DNA of 64,000 nucleotides. Origin: Streptomyces sp. A2-16. GTDB lineage: Bacteria; Actinomycetota; Actinomycetes; Streptomycetales; Streptomycetaceae. Location: assembly GCF_018128905.1 (NCBI RefSeq), contig NZ_CP063808.1, forward strand, positions 9,114,001 to 9,178,000, given 5' to 3'. Position numbers and translations under genes: made by a program. A model generated the notes under the pieces. The model searched no databases. It was given only the letters and a program-made list of their open reading frames with translations, and was not told the origin of the DNA. Shown in pieces: positions 23,913 to 32,080 of this stretch; within the stretch, counting starts at the first letter, position 1; each line of letters starts with the position of its first letter.

Positions 23913-25406
23913 TCACCCCGGCCAGACGATCGACTGCACCTCGCTGTAGGCGTGCAGCGCGTACGACCCGCAGTCCCGGCCGACCCCGCTCCTGCGGAAG
24001 CCGCCGAACGGTGCCTCCATGTTGCGGCCGACCGTGTTGACCCCGACTCCCCCGGCCCGTAGCCGCCGTGCCACGCGGAAGGCACGGGCCACGTCGGCCG
24101 ACCACACGTAGTCGATGAGGCCGTAGTCGCTGTCGTTGGCGAGCGCGATCCCCTCCTCCTCCTCGTCGAAGGGCGTCACGGTCACGACCGGGCCGAAGAT
24201 CTCCTCCCGGACCACCCGCATGTCGGGGCGGCAGTCGGCGAGGAGGGTGGGCCGGACGTAGAACCCCCTTTCCGAAGAGGGCCGTTCACCGCCCGCCACC
24301 ACGGAGGCGCCCTCCTTGCGGCCGAGTTCGACATACGACTCCACGCGCTCCCGGTGCGCCGCCGAGATCACCGGTCCGACGACCGTCCCGGCCTCCCTCG
24401 GGTCCCCCACCTTCAACCGGCCCGCGTAGGCCGCCAGTTGTTCGACGAGACGGTCGTGGAGACCCCGCTGCACCAGCACCCGCGTCGGTGCCGTGCAGAT
24501 CTGGCCGCTGTAGAAGGAGAAGGTGGTGCCGATGCCCGCCACGGCAGAGGGGAGATCCGCGTCCTCGAAGACGACCGCCGCCCCCTTCCCGCCCAGTTCC
24601 ATCAGCTGCCGCTTCATGGAACGCCCGCACACCTCGCCGATGCGCTGTCCGACCGCCGTGGAGCCGGTGAAGCTGACCATGTCGACGTCGGGTGAGTCGA
24701 CGGCGGCCTCGCCGACCTCCACGGAACGCCCGCTGACCACGTTCACGACTCCGCGCGGCACACCGGCGGCCTCCAGTGCCTCCGCCATGCGGTACACGGA
24801 GAGGGGGTCCTGCGGGGCGGGCTTCACGACCACCGTGTTGCCCATGGCGAGCGCGGGGGCGATCTTTCCCGCGGGGTTCGCCCACGGGTTGTTGTACGAC
24901 GTGATGCAGGTGACGACCCCGACGGGCTGGCGGACGGCCAGCGCGCCCATCACCGCGGCCCTCCCCATCGGTCCGGCCTCGTTGACCTGCGGGGGGATCG
25001 CCCACTCGGCGGGCTCGGTCTGCGCGTACCGCCGGAAGCGGGCGGCGGCGACACCGACCTGCATGCCACGGGCCACACCCGTGGTCGCGCCCGTCTCGGC
25101 CTGGGCCAGTTCGGCGTACGGCACCAGGTGGGAACGGATGAGGTCGCCGGCCCGGGCCAGCACGGCGGCCCGCTCCTGAGGTGCCGTGCGCGACCACGGC
25201 CCGAAGGCCTCGCGGGCCGCGGCGCAGGCCGCGTGCACCTGATCCCGCGAGGCCTCCGGAGCCCACCCGACGGTCTCCTCGGTGGCCGGATCGACCACCG
25301 CGTAGTGCCCGCCGACCGGCTCGACCCACTCGCCCCCGACGAACAGCCGCTGCTCGACCGGGGAACCGGCGGACCTCACCTCGTCGTCACGATCCGCCGG
25401 GCTCAC
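23913..25406 (-). CDS. NAD(P)-dependent aldehyde dehydrogenase
   Basis: A 497-residue ALDH-superfamily enzyme that oxidises an aldehyde to the acid. It shows the NAD-binding FTGSTAVGQRIGEVCG, the general base Glu in MELGGKGA, and the nucleophilic Cys in SGQICTAPTRV. The GTG at 25406 overlaps the stop of the upstream amidohydrolase gene (GTGA), showing translational coupling. It is the last gene of the LLM-amidohydrolase-ALDH operon that starts near 28266 under the palindrome at 28309. The substrate aldehyde is not known; it may be made by the LLM enzyme or by ring cleavage. Confidence 0.9.
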   Translation of the reverse strand: MSPADRDDEVRSAGSPVEQRLFVGGEWVEPVGGHYAVVDPATEETVGWAPEASRDQVHAACAAAREAFGPWSRTAPQERAAVLARAGDLIRSHLVPYAELAQAETGATTGVARGMQVGVAAARFRRYAQTEPAEWAIPPQVNEAGPMGRAAVMGALAVRQPVGVVTCITSYNNPWANPAGKIAPALAMGNTVVVKPAPQDPLSVYRMAEALEAAGVPRGVVNVVSGRSVEVGEAAVDSPDVDMVSFTGSTAVGQRIGEVCGRSMKRQLMELGGKGAAVVFEDADLPSAVAGIGTTFSFYSGQICTAPTRVLVQRGLHDRLVEQLAAYAGRLKVGDPREAGTVVGPVISAAHRERVESYVELGRKEGASVVAGGERPSSERGFYVRPTLLADCRPDMRVVREEIFGPVVTVTPFDEEEEGIALANDSDYGLIDYVWSADVARAFRVARRLRAGGVGVNTVGRNMEAPFGGFRRSGVGRDCGSYALHAYSEVQSIVWPG

Positions 25407-27133
25407 CTCGTGCTCACCGTCCGTGTGTCCCTCCCGGAGCGCAGCACCCGGCCCGGTACCGCCCCGCTCACCACGTCGTCCCGGATCGCCTCGACCCCGT
25501 TGACCCACACGGCCCGTACCCCGATCGCCTTGGAGTCCAGCCGCGGACTGTCACCCGGCAGGTCGTGCACCAGGGTGGCCGTGCCCGCGGCGATCCGTTC
25601 CGGGTCGAAGAGCACGAGGTCCGCATGGAAACCCTCCTCGATCCGGCCGCGCTCACGCAGTCCGAACAGCCGGGCCGGGTCGTCGGTGAGCATCTTCACG
25701 GCCTGCTCCAGCGAGGTCAGCCTCCGGCCGCGCAGACAGTCCCCGAGGAACCGGGTCGTGTACGGCGCCCCGCACATCCGGTCCAGGTGCGCGCCGGCGT
25801 CGGACCCGCCGAGCAGCACATCCTCGTGCTGCCAGGCCTCGGCCCGCATCGCCCAGGACGCCGGGTCGTTGTCGGTGGGCATGGGCCACAGGACCGTACG
25901 GAGCGAGTCGGCCGCGCAGATCTCGACCAGGGCGCCGAACGGCGTCTGCCCGCGTTCGGCCGCGATGTCCTCCACGACCCGCCCGCTGAGCCCGCGGTTC
26001 TCCTCGCTGTAGGTGTCCCCGATGACGTACCGCCCGAAGTTGGTCAGCCGCCGGAAGACGCCCGCCTCCTTGGACTCGGCGAGCCGCACCAACTCGGTCT
26101 GTACGTCCGGGTCGCGCAGCTTCTCGATCCGTTCGGGCACGGGCAGGGCGAGGACCGGTCCCCACCCGGGGATCAGGTTCAGCGCGCAGAAGGTGCCCAG
26201 GGACATGTTCATCGGGGTGAGGATCGGCATAGTCAGGGCGACGACCCGGCCGCCCGCCTTGCGGGCCTGCTCGCTCGCGAACAGTTGCCTGGGCACCCGC
26301 TCCGGCACGGACGAGTCGATGGTCAGCACGTTCCAGTTCAGCGGCCGCCCCGCCGCCGCGCTCATCTCCACGAACAGGTCGATCTCGGCGTCGCTGAACT
26401 GGTCCAGGCACCCGGCGACGATCGCCTCGATCTGTGTGCCCTCGTGCTCCCCGACGGCCCGTGAGAGCGCGAGGAGTTCGGCGGGCAGGGCGTGCCGGGA
26501 GGCGACGGGTTTGCCGTCCCCGTCGGAGTGCGTGGAGGACTGGGTGGTGGAGAAGCCCCAGGCCCCGGCGTCCATGGCCTCGTGGAACAGCCGCAGCATC
26601 TGGGCGAGTTGCTCCTCGGAGGGCTGTCCCCCGACGGCGTCCGGTCCCATCACGTACCGGCGCAGCGCGCAATGCCCGACCATGAAGCCGGCGTTGACGG
26701 CGATACGGCCCTCCAGGGCGTCCAGGTAGTCCCCGAAGGACTGCCAGTTCCAGGGCGCCCCTTCCTCCAGGGCGACCAGGGACATCCCCTCGACCTTGGA
26801 CATCATGCGGCGGGTGTAGTCGGCGTCGTCCGGGCGGTCCGGGTTCAGGGGCGCCAGGGTGAAGCCGCAGTTCCCGGCGGCGACGGTGGTGACCCCGTGG
26901 TTGAGGGAGGGCGTCGCGTAGGGGTCCCAGAACAGCTGGGCGTCGTAGTGCGTGTGGGGATCGACGAACCCGGGGGCGAGGACGAGACCGCCGGCGTCCT
27001 CGCTGGTCCGGGCCTCTTCGGTCACCTGCCCGACGACGGCGATACGGCCGTCCCGGATGCCGACGTCGGCGGTGCGGGCGGGCGCACCGGTCCCGTCGAC
27101 GACGGTCGCTCCCTTGATGAGGTGGTCGAGCAT
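25403..27133 (-). CDS. Amidohydrolase of the N-acyl-D-amino-acid deacylase type
   Basis: A 576-residue metal-dependent hydrolase. It opens with a small beta-domain (LIKGATVVDGTGAPARTADV), then the metal motif DPHTHYD near residue 60, NAGFMVGHCALRRYV in the middle, and SDAGAHLD near the C-terminus, as in D-aminoacylase relatives. Such enzymes hydrolyse cyclic or acyl amides, or carbon-nitrogen or carbon-carbon bonds in rings. The ATG at 27133 follows a purine-rich AGGGGG. It sits 14 bp after the LLM gene and overlaps the ALDH gene, so it is the middle gene of one operon. The physiological substrate is not known. Confidence 0.88.
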   Translation of the reverse strand: MLDHLIKGATVVDGTGAPARTADVGIRDGRIAVVGQVTEEARTSEDAGGLVLAPGFVDPHTHYDAQLFWDPYATPSLNHGVTTVAAGNCGFTLAPLNPDRPDDADYTRRMMSKVEGMSLVALEEGAPWNWQSFGDYLDALEGRIAVNAGFMVGHCALRRYVMGPDAVGGQPSEEQLAQMLRLFHEAMDAGAWGFSTTQSSTHSDGDGKPVASRHALPAELLALSRAVGEHEGTQIEAIVAGCLDQFSDAEIDLFVEMSAAAGRPLNWNVLTIDSSVPERVPRQLFASEQARKAGGRVVALTMPILTPMNMSLGTFCALNLIPGWGPVLALPVPERIEKLRDPDVQTELVRLAESKEAGVFRRLTNFGRYVIGDTYSEENRGLSGRVVEDIAAERGQTPFGALVEICAADSLRTVLWPMPTDNDPASWAMRAEAWQHEDVLLGGSDAGAHLDRMCGAPYTTRFLGDCLRGRRLTSLEQAVKMLTDDPARLFGLRERGRIEEGFHADLVLFDPERIAAGTATLVHDLPGDSPRLDSKAIGVRAVWVNGVEAIRDDVVSGAVPGRVLRSGRDTRTVSTR

Positions 27134-27147
27134 GGAACCGAACCCCC

Positions 27148-28266
27148 TTATGCGGACTCGCGGAAACGGGTCGTGCGATGCACCGGATCCGTGTCGATCT
27201 TCGGAATCACGTGCTCCCCGATCAGCCGGATCGTCTGCAGCGTCTCCTCCTTGGGCACCCCCACCGGCAGCCCGAAGCTCAGCTGGTCGGCCCCGGCCTG
27301 CTCCCAGCGCTTGCACTGGCGGACGACCTCGTCGGGGTCCCCGCAGATCAGCAGCTCCTCCTCGATGAGCACCTCGACGAACTCGGCGGTGTACTCGGGC
27401 AGCGTCTCCGGCCACACGGGGAAGCCCTCGGGACGCGGGAAGGTGTCGTGGTAGCGGAAGACCAGGGACGGCAGGTAGTGCAGCCCTCCGTTGACCGCGA
27501 TCTCGATGGCCTCCGCGTGCGTCGGCGCGCAGATCGCGGTGGTCGTCACCATCACGTTGTCGTTGACGAAGTCCCCGATCGGCTCGGCGTCGACCACCGC
27601 CGTCTTGTACTGCTCGAGGACCCACTCCATGTCGGAGACCTTCTGCACGCTGAAGCCGAGCACCCCGAGCCCCTTGCGGGCGGCCATCGCGTACGACGGC
27701 GGCGACCCGGCGGCGTACCACATCGCGGGGTGCGACTTGCCGTACGGCTTGGGCAGGATCTTGCGCGGCGGCAGCTGCCAGTGCTTGCCCTGGAAGCCGG
27801 GGTACTCGTCCTGGAGCCACATCTTGGGGAACTCGGCGATGGTCTCTTCCCAGATCTCCTTGGTGTAGTTCATGTCGGTCACCCCGGGTATGAACCCGAG
27901 GATCTCGTGCGATCCGGCCCCGCGGCCGCTGCCGAACTCGAAGCGGTTCTCGCTGAGATGGTCGAGCATGGCCACCTTCTCGGCGACCTTCACGGGGTGG
28001 TTGACCTGGGCGAGCGGGTTGAAGATCCCGGAGCCGAGGTGGATGCGGTCGGTGGCGTGCGCGAGGTACCCGAGAAAGACGTCGTTGGCGGAGAGGTGCG
28101 AGTACTCCTCCAGGAAGTGGTGCTCGGACGCCCAGGCGTACTTGAAGCCGGACCGGTCCGCCTGGATGACGTACTCGGTCTCCTCCATCAGCGCCTTGTG
28201 CTCGGCCAGCGGGTCGGTCTCGGCGCGCTTGCCCACGTATCCCTGTACAAAGAGCCCGAATTCCAA
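27148..28266 (-). CDS. LLM-class flavin-dependent oxidoreductase (luciferase-like)
   Basis: A 372-residue bacterial luciferase-family protein. It starts MEFGLFVQGYVG and contains YAWASEHHFLEEYSHLS, IHLGSGIFNPLAQVNHPVK and FEFGSGRGAGSHEILGF, typical of alkanal monooxygenase-like members. It would use reduced FMN or F420 to oxygenate or reduce a hydrophobic substrate. It is the first gene of the operon with the amidohydrolase and ALDH genes. The palindromes at 28309 and 28374 lie 43 to 122 bp upstream, so it is a regulon member. The start follows AAGGAGG in this orientation. Confidence 0.88.
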   Translation of the reverse strand: MEFGLFVQGYVGKRAETDPLAEHKALMEETEYVIQADRSGFKYAWASEHHFLEEYSHLSANDVFLGYLAHATDRIHLGSGIFNPLAQVNHPVKVAEKVAMLDHLSENRFEFGSGRGAGSHEILGFIPGVTDMNYTKEIWEETIAEFPKMWLQDEYPGFQGKHWQLPPRKILPKPYGKSHPAMWYAAGSPPSYAMAARKGLGVLGFSVQKVSDMEWVLEQYKTAVVDAEPIGDFVNDNVMVTTTAICAPTHAEAIEIAVNGGLHYLPSLVFRYHDTFPRPEGFPVWPETLPEYTAEFVEVLIEEELLICGDPDEVVRQCKRWEQAGADQLSFGLPVGVPKEETLQTIRLIGEHVIPKIDTDPVHRTTRFRESA

Positions 28267-28308
28267 GGAGGTTCACCGTCCCCAGTCTGTCTCTGACACT
28301 CCCGTTAT

Positions 28309-28323
28309 CTGACACTCCGTCAG
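28309..28323. promoter_or_regulatory. Operator-like palindrome CTGAC-ACTCC-GTCAG (site 2)
   Basis: A perfect dyad upstream of the LLM gene that starts at 28266. A partial copy, CTGACACTCC followed by CGTTA, lies just beside it at 28293-28307, so the block looks like a duplicated site that has lost its second arm. Confidence 0.75.
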
Positions 28324-28373
28324 ATTGCCGATCTGCCGCCGACTGTGGCACCGGGCGCACAAGGGGTCAATAC

Positions 28374-28388
28374 CTGATGGCCGGTCAG
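28374..28388. promoter_or_regulatory. Weaker palindrome CTGAT-GGCCG-GTCAG (site 3)
   Basis: One mismatch to the CTGAC-N5-GTCAG consensus. It overlaps the last codons of the SDR gene that ends at 28385 and lies upstream of the LLM operon. It may be a secondary site. Confidence 0.45.
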
Positions 28389-29155
28389 ATGACGGAGACC
28401 CCGGCGAGCCAGCCGCCGTCGATCACGAACGGCTGCCCGGTGATGTACGAGGAGTCCGCGGAGGTCAGGAACAGCGCGAGCCGTGCCACCTCCTCGGGCC
28501 GTCCGATCCGGCCGAGCGGCACGATCTTGCGGTAGAACCGGTCGAGTCCCCGGGAGGCCTGCTCCCCGTCGGCGGACGGGTCGAGGAGGGCCGGGTTGGA
28601 CATCGCGGTGTCCACGGCCCCGGGGCACATGGCGTTGACCCGGATGCCCCGCGGTGCCAGCTCCAGCGCGGCGACCCGGGTGAGCCCGAGGACGGCGTGC
28701 TTGGAAGCGGCGTACGCCCCCACGCCCGCCATGCCGGTCACCCCGGTGTAGGAGGCCGTGTTGACGATCGTGCCTCCGTCGGTCAGTACCGGCCCGACGG
28801 TCTTGACACCGAGGAAGCAGCCGACCTGGTTGACCTGGAGGACCTGCATGAACTCCGCGAGAGGTGTGTCCAGGAGGGTGTTGAAGCGCAGGATGCCGGC
28901 GTTGTTCACGAGCCCGTCGATGCGCCCGTGCTCCTCGACGGCGGCCTGGACCGCCCGCCGCCAGTCCTCCTCCCGGCCCACGTCGAGGTGCACGTACAGC
29001 GCCCCGATCTCCTCGGCGAGCACCTTCCCCTGCTCGTCCAGCACATCCGCCACGACGACCTCGGCGCCCTCCTCCCGGAACAGCCGGGCCTCCTGCTCGC
29101 CCTGCCCACGTGCCGCGCCGGTGACGAGGACGACACGTCCGTCCAGCTTGCCCAT
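28385..29155 (-). CDS. SDR family oxidoreductase
   Basis: A 256-residue classical SDR. TGAARGQGEQEARLF is the coenzyme motif, VNNAGI is the structural motif, the catalytic Ser lies in NTASYTGV, and YAASK carries the catalytic Tyr/Lys. The C-terminal ITGQPFVIDGG is typical. Asp36 at the end of beta-2 (VVADVLD) favours NAD over NADP. It is the third gene of the amidohydrolase-LLM-SDR operon (gap of 11 bp to the LLM gene). It probably oxidises a hydroxyl on the regulon's substrate. The ATG at 29155 gives the full Rossmann start. Confidence 0.9.
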   Translation of the reverse strand: MGKLDGRVVLVTGAARGQGEQEARLFREEGAEVVVADVLDEQGKVLAEEIGALYVHLDVGREEDWRRAVQAAVEEHGRIDGLVNNAGILRFNTLLDTPLAEFMQVLQVNQVGCFLGVKTVGPVLTDGGTIVNTASYTGVTGMAGVGAYAASKHAVLGLTRVAALELAPRGIRVNAMCPGAVDTAMSNPALLDPSADGEQASRGLDRFYRKIVPLGRIGRPEEVARLALFLTSADSSYITGQPFVIDGGWLAGVSVI

Positions 29156-29166
29156 GCGGTGACTCC

Positions 29167-30084
29167 TCAGAGGTGGGGGGCCAGATCGGCGCCGAACGCG
29201 GAGATCTGGTCGATGAGTTCGGCCCGGCCGCGGCTGCGGAACCGCACCTGGATCTGGTCCACGCCCATCGCGCGGTAGGCACGCAGGGACTCGGCGAGCT
29301 CGTCGGGCGGGCCGCTGAGCGTCCGGCGGCCGACGTCCCACGCGGGCGTACCGACGTAGAGCGGCTCGGCGATGGCCCCGACGGTGAACGGCCCTTCGAG
29401 GCCCGCCTGTGCCCGCAGCCGCCGTATCCGCTCGATCTGCGTGGGCAGCCGGTCCCGGGGGTCGCCCTGGGGCAGCCAGCCGTCGCCCTTGAGGGCGGCC
29501 CGGCGTACGGCGGCCGGGGAGGAGCCCCCGACCCACAGCGGGACGTGGGACTGGGTGGGCCGGGGACGCTGGCCGAGGTCCGCGAAGTCGTAGAGCTTGC
29601 CGTGGTGTTCGGGGAACTCCTCCGGGCCGAGCGCCTTGCGCAGCGCGTCGACCGACTCGTCGAGGACGGCTCCGCGGCCGGCGAAGTCGACCCCGAGCAC
29701 CTCGAACTCCTCCTGGACGTGCCCCGCGCCGACCCCGAGGATCAACCGCCCGCCGCTCAGATGGTCGAGGGTGGCGTACTGCTTGGCGGTGAGCAGGGGG
29801 TGCCGCAGCCCGACCACCGCCACATGGCTGAGCAGCCGGACCCGTTCGGTCACGCCCGCGAGGAAGGCGAGGGTGGCGACCGGGTCGTACCAGACCGTGC
29901 TCATCGCCGGCGCCAGGCGGCGCGGGATCGCCACGTGGTCGCAGGCGGCGATGTACGCGAACCCGGCACGGTCGGCGGCCCGGGCCACCTCGGCGAGATC
30001 CTCCGGCCCGGCGGCGGCCTCCCAGGGCTCGGCGTAGATCGTGCTCTGGGACTGGACGGGCAGCTGGATGCCGTACTCGGTCAC
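29167..30084 (-). CDS. LLM-class F420-type oxidoreductase
   Basis: A 305-residue luciferase-like protein of the F420-type subgroup, with FAYIAACDHVAIPRRLAPAM, LLSHVAVVGLRHPLLTAKQ and GGRLILGVGAGHVQEEFEVLG. The GTG at 30084 overlaps the amidohydrolase stop (GTGA), indicating translational coupling, and the SDR gene follows after 11 bp. Members of this group act in mycobacterial and rhodococcal lipid and steroid catabolic clusters. The F420 use and substrate are inferred. It is part of the regulon headed by the palindrome at 31335. Confidence 0.88.
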   Translation of the reverse strand: MTEYGIQLPVQSQSTIYAEPWEAAAGPEDLAEVARAADRAGFAYIAACDHVAIPRRLAPAMSTVWYDPVATLAFLAGVTERVRLLSHVAVVGLRHPLLTAKQYATLDHLSGGRLILGVGAGHVQEEFEVLGVDFAGRGAVLDESVDALRKALGPEEFPEHHGKLYDFADLGQRPRPTQSHVPLWVGGSSPAAVRRAALKGDGWLPQGDPRDRLPTQIERIRRLRAQAGLEGPFTVGAIAEPLYVGTPAWDVGRRTLSGPPDELAESLRAYRAMGVDQIQVRFRSRGRAELIDQISAFGADLAPHL

Positions 30085-31313
30085 CGCGGCCCGCCCCAGA
30101 GGCCGTCCGGGGTGAGACCGAGCAGCTCGATGGCGTTGCCGCGGACGATCCGCTCCACCACGTCGGCGTCGAGGTGCCCCATCTGGGCCTCGCCGACCTC
30201 GCGGGACTTCGGCCAGGTCGAGTCGGAGTGGGGGTAGTCGGTCTCGTAGAGGACGTTGCCGACGCCGATGGAGTCGAGGTTCCTGAGCCCGAAGGCGTCG
30301 TCGAAGAAGCAGCCGTAGATGTGCTCGGTGAAGAGTTCGGACGGCGGGCGGTGGACCTTGTCGGCGACGCCGCCCCAGCCGCGGTTCTCCTCCCAGACCA
30401 CGTCGGCGCGCTCCAGGATGTAGGGGATCCAGCCGATCTGCCCCTCGGCGTACATGATCCGCAGGTTCGGGAAGCGCTCGAACTTGCCGCTCATCAGCCA
30501 GTCGACCATCGAGAAGCAGCAGTTGGCGAAGGTGATCGTGGAGCCGACGGCGGGCGGGGCGTCGGCGGAGGTGGAGGGCATACGGCTGCTGGAGCCGATG
30601 TGCATCGCGATGACCGTGCCGGTCTCGTCGCAGGCGGCGAGGAAGGGGTCCCAGTCGTCGGAGTGGACGGAGGGCAGGCCGAGGTGCGGGGGTATCTCGG
30701 AGAAGGCGACGGCGCGGACGCCGCGGGCCGCGTTGCGCCGGACCTCGGCAGCCGCGAGCTCGGCGTCCCAGAGCGGGATCAGGGTGAGCGGTATGAGGCG
30801 GCCCTGCGCCTGGGGGCCGCACCACTCCTCCACCATCCAGTCGTTGTAGGCCTGGACGCACAGCAGGCCCAGTTCGTGGTCCTTGGCCTCGGTGAAGGTC
30901 TGGCCGCAGAAGCGCGGGAAGGTGGGGAAGCAGACGGCCGACTGGACGTGGTTGACGTCCATGTCGGCGAGGCGCTGCGGGACGTCGTAGGAGCCGGGGC
31001 GCATCTGCTCGTAGGTGATGACCTCCAGCTTGATCTCGTCCCTGCTGTAGCCGACCGCCGTGTCGAGACGGGTGAGGGGGCGCTGGAGTCCCTCGTACAG
31101 CCACCAGTCGCCCAGGGGTCCGTCGTCCCCGGGGGCGCCCATCACGGGCTTGAAGCGGCCGCCCAGGAAGCTGATCTCCTTGAGCGGGGCGCGGACTATG
31201 CGGGGGCCGGTGTCGAGGTACTTCTTCGGGAGCCGGTTCTGCCAGACGTCGGAGGGCTCCACCGTGTGGTCGTCGACGGAAATGATCTTCGGAAGTGCCG
31301 TCGTGGTCTCCAT
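30081..31313 (-). CDS. Amidohydrolase of the ACMSD-like (COG2159) type
   Basis: A 410-residue metal-dependent hydrolase or decarboxylase. It begins with IISVDDHTVEPSDVWQNRLP, the N-terminal variant motif of this subgroup, and contains CFPTFPRFCGQTF, AMHIGSSSRMPS with the metal His, and LYETDYPHSDSTWP with the catalytic Asp. Relatives decarboxylate or hydrolyse ring-derived acids. The ATG at 31313 is chosen because the open frame beyond it runs through the palindrome at 31335-31349. It is the first gene of the amidohydrolase-LLM-SDR operon. The substrate is unknown. Confidence 0.87.
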   Translation of the reverse strand: METTTALPKIISVDDHTVEPSDVWQNRLPKKYLDTGPRIVRAPLKEISFLGGRFKPVMGAPGDDGPLGDWWLYEGLQRPLTRLDTAVGYSRDEIKLEVITYEQMRPGSYDVPQRLADMDVNHVQSAVCFPTFPRFCGQTFTEAKDHELGLLCVQAYNDWMVEEWCGPQAQGRLIPLTLIPLWDAELAAAEVRRNAARGVRAVAFSEIPPHLGLPSVHSDDWDPFLAACDETGTVIAMHIGSSSRMPSTSADAPPAVGSTITFANCCFSMVDWLMSGKFERFPNLRIMYAEGQIGWIPYILERADVVWEENRGWGGVADKVHRPPSELFTEHIYGCFFDDAFGLRNLDSIGVGNVLYETDYPHSDSTWPKSREVGEAQMGHLDADVVERIVRGNAIELLGLTPDGLWGGPR

Positions 31314-31334
31314 GGCGCCCACGGTAGCGCCGAT

Positions 31335-31349
31335 CTGACGGTCCGTCAG
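31335..31349. promoter_or_regulatory. Operator-like palindrome CTGAC-GGTCC-GTCAG (site 4)
   Basis: A near-perfect dyad, GGTCC spacer included, located 22 bp upstream of the amidohydrolase start at 31313. It heads the amidohydrolase-LLM-SDR operon. Confidence 0.78.
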
Positions 31350-31577
31350 CTGTGTGGACGGGGGCTGCGCAGCGGGCGGGCTGCGGCGTGGCTGGGCGGA
31401 GTGGACGGGGTGCGGAGGTGGATGGGGTGCGGAGGCGGACGGGGTGCGGGCGGCGACCGCCGCCGGGGTGATCAGTCGGGCCAGGCCGTCGCCGAGGATC
31501 GGCGGCACGGGAGGCCGCCGTGAGACTCGGCGTCAGGGCGGGCGAGGCGGGCGGGGGGCTTGCTCGGGGGTGGAGTC

Positions 31578-31808
31578 GCCGGACGTCCGGGGCTTGCTCG
31601 GCGTGGAACTGCCCGGCTGCCGGGGCATGTTCGGCGTGCAGCCGCCGGACGGCCGGGGCTTGCTCAGCGTGGAACTGCCCGGCGGGCGGGGCTTGCTCGG
31701 CGTGCAGCCGCCAGACGGCCGGGGCATGTTCGGCGTGCAGTCGCCGGACGGCCGAGGCGTGCTCGGCGTGGAACTGCCGGACGGCCGAGGCGTGCTCGGC
31801 GTTTAACT
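31578..31808. repeat. Seven tandem 33-bp repeats
   Basis: Units start at 31578, 31611, 31644, 31677, 31710, 31743 and 31776. The common form begins GCCGGACGGCCGGGGCTTG, followed by CTCGGCGTGGAACT. Every unit is exactly 33 bp, so an 11-residue periodicity is kept in frame: P-D-G-R-G-L-L-G-V-E-L in the plus frame that ends at the TAA in the last unit. The units vary at a few positions and alternate between two forms (GTGGAACT and GTGCAGCC endings). The array lies in the gap between the catabolic operon and afsR. There are no spacers, so it is not a CRISPR array. The function is unknown. Confidence 0.85.
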
Positions 31809-32080
31809 ACCCGGCGCCTTGCGGACAGTGGGGACGTCGCCGGTTCCCGAACCCCCCGCGGACCGGTCGAGTCGGCTCCGCGGGAACCGTACGCGTGGCG
31901 CGTGGTGTCGTGTCCGGGGCAGGGGTGTCGCGGGTGTTCCTGTGCGGAAGTGTGCGGAGAGAGAGTGAGGGGCTTGTGATGTCCCGCGCGTCCATCTGTG
32001 ATCAGCCTCTCCACAGCTGACGCATCCGCCATGGACAAGGCAGACTGACGGGGTTGTAGACAGGCCCTAGGGGGACGGCG

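Larger units (their letters stand above)
31314..32080. other. Gene-free stretch between the catabolic operon and afsR
   Basis: This 767-bp gap holds one palindrome (31335-31349) and an array of seven 33-bp units (31578-31808). The plus-strand frames across it are Arg/Gly/Ala-rich without a credible ribosome binding site, and I do not call them genes. Beyond the array I see no further recognisable element. Confidence 0.55.

Noticed and set aside
31354..31806. Plus-strand frame of 150 codons through the 33-bp repeats
   Set aside because: There is no Shine-Dalgarno site, the start is five bases after an operator, and the composition is unlike a normal protein. It is described as a repeat.
31578..31808. 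CRISPR array
   Set aside because: The units are directly adjacent with no spacers and there are no cas genes.
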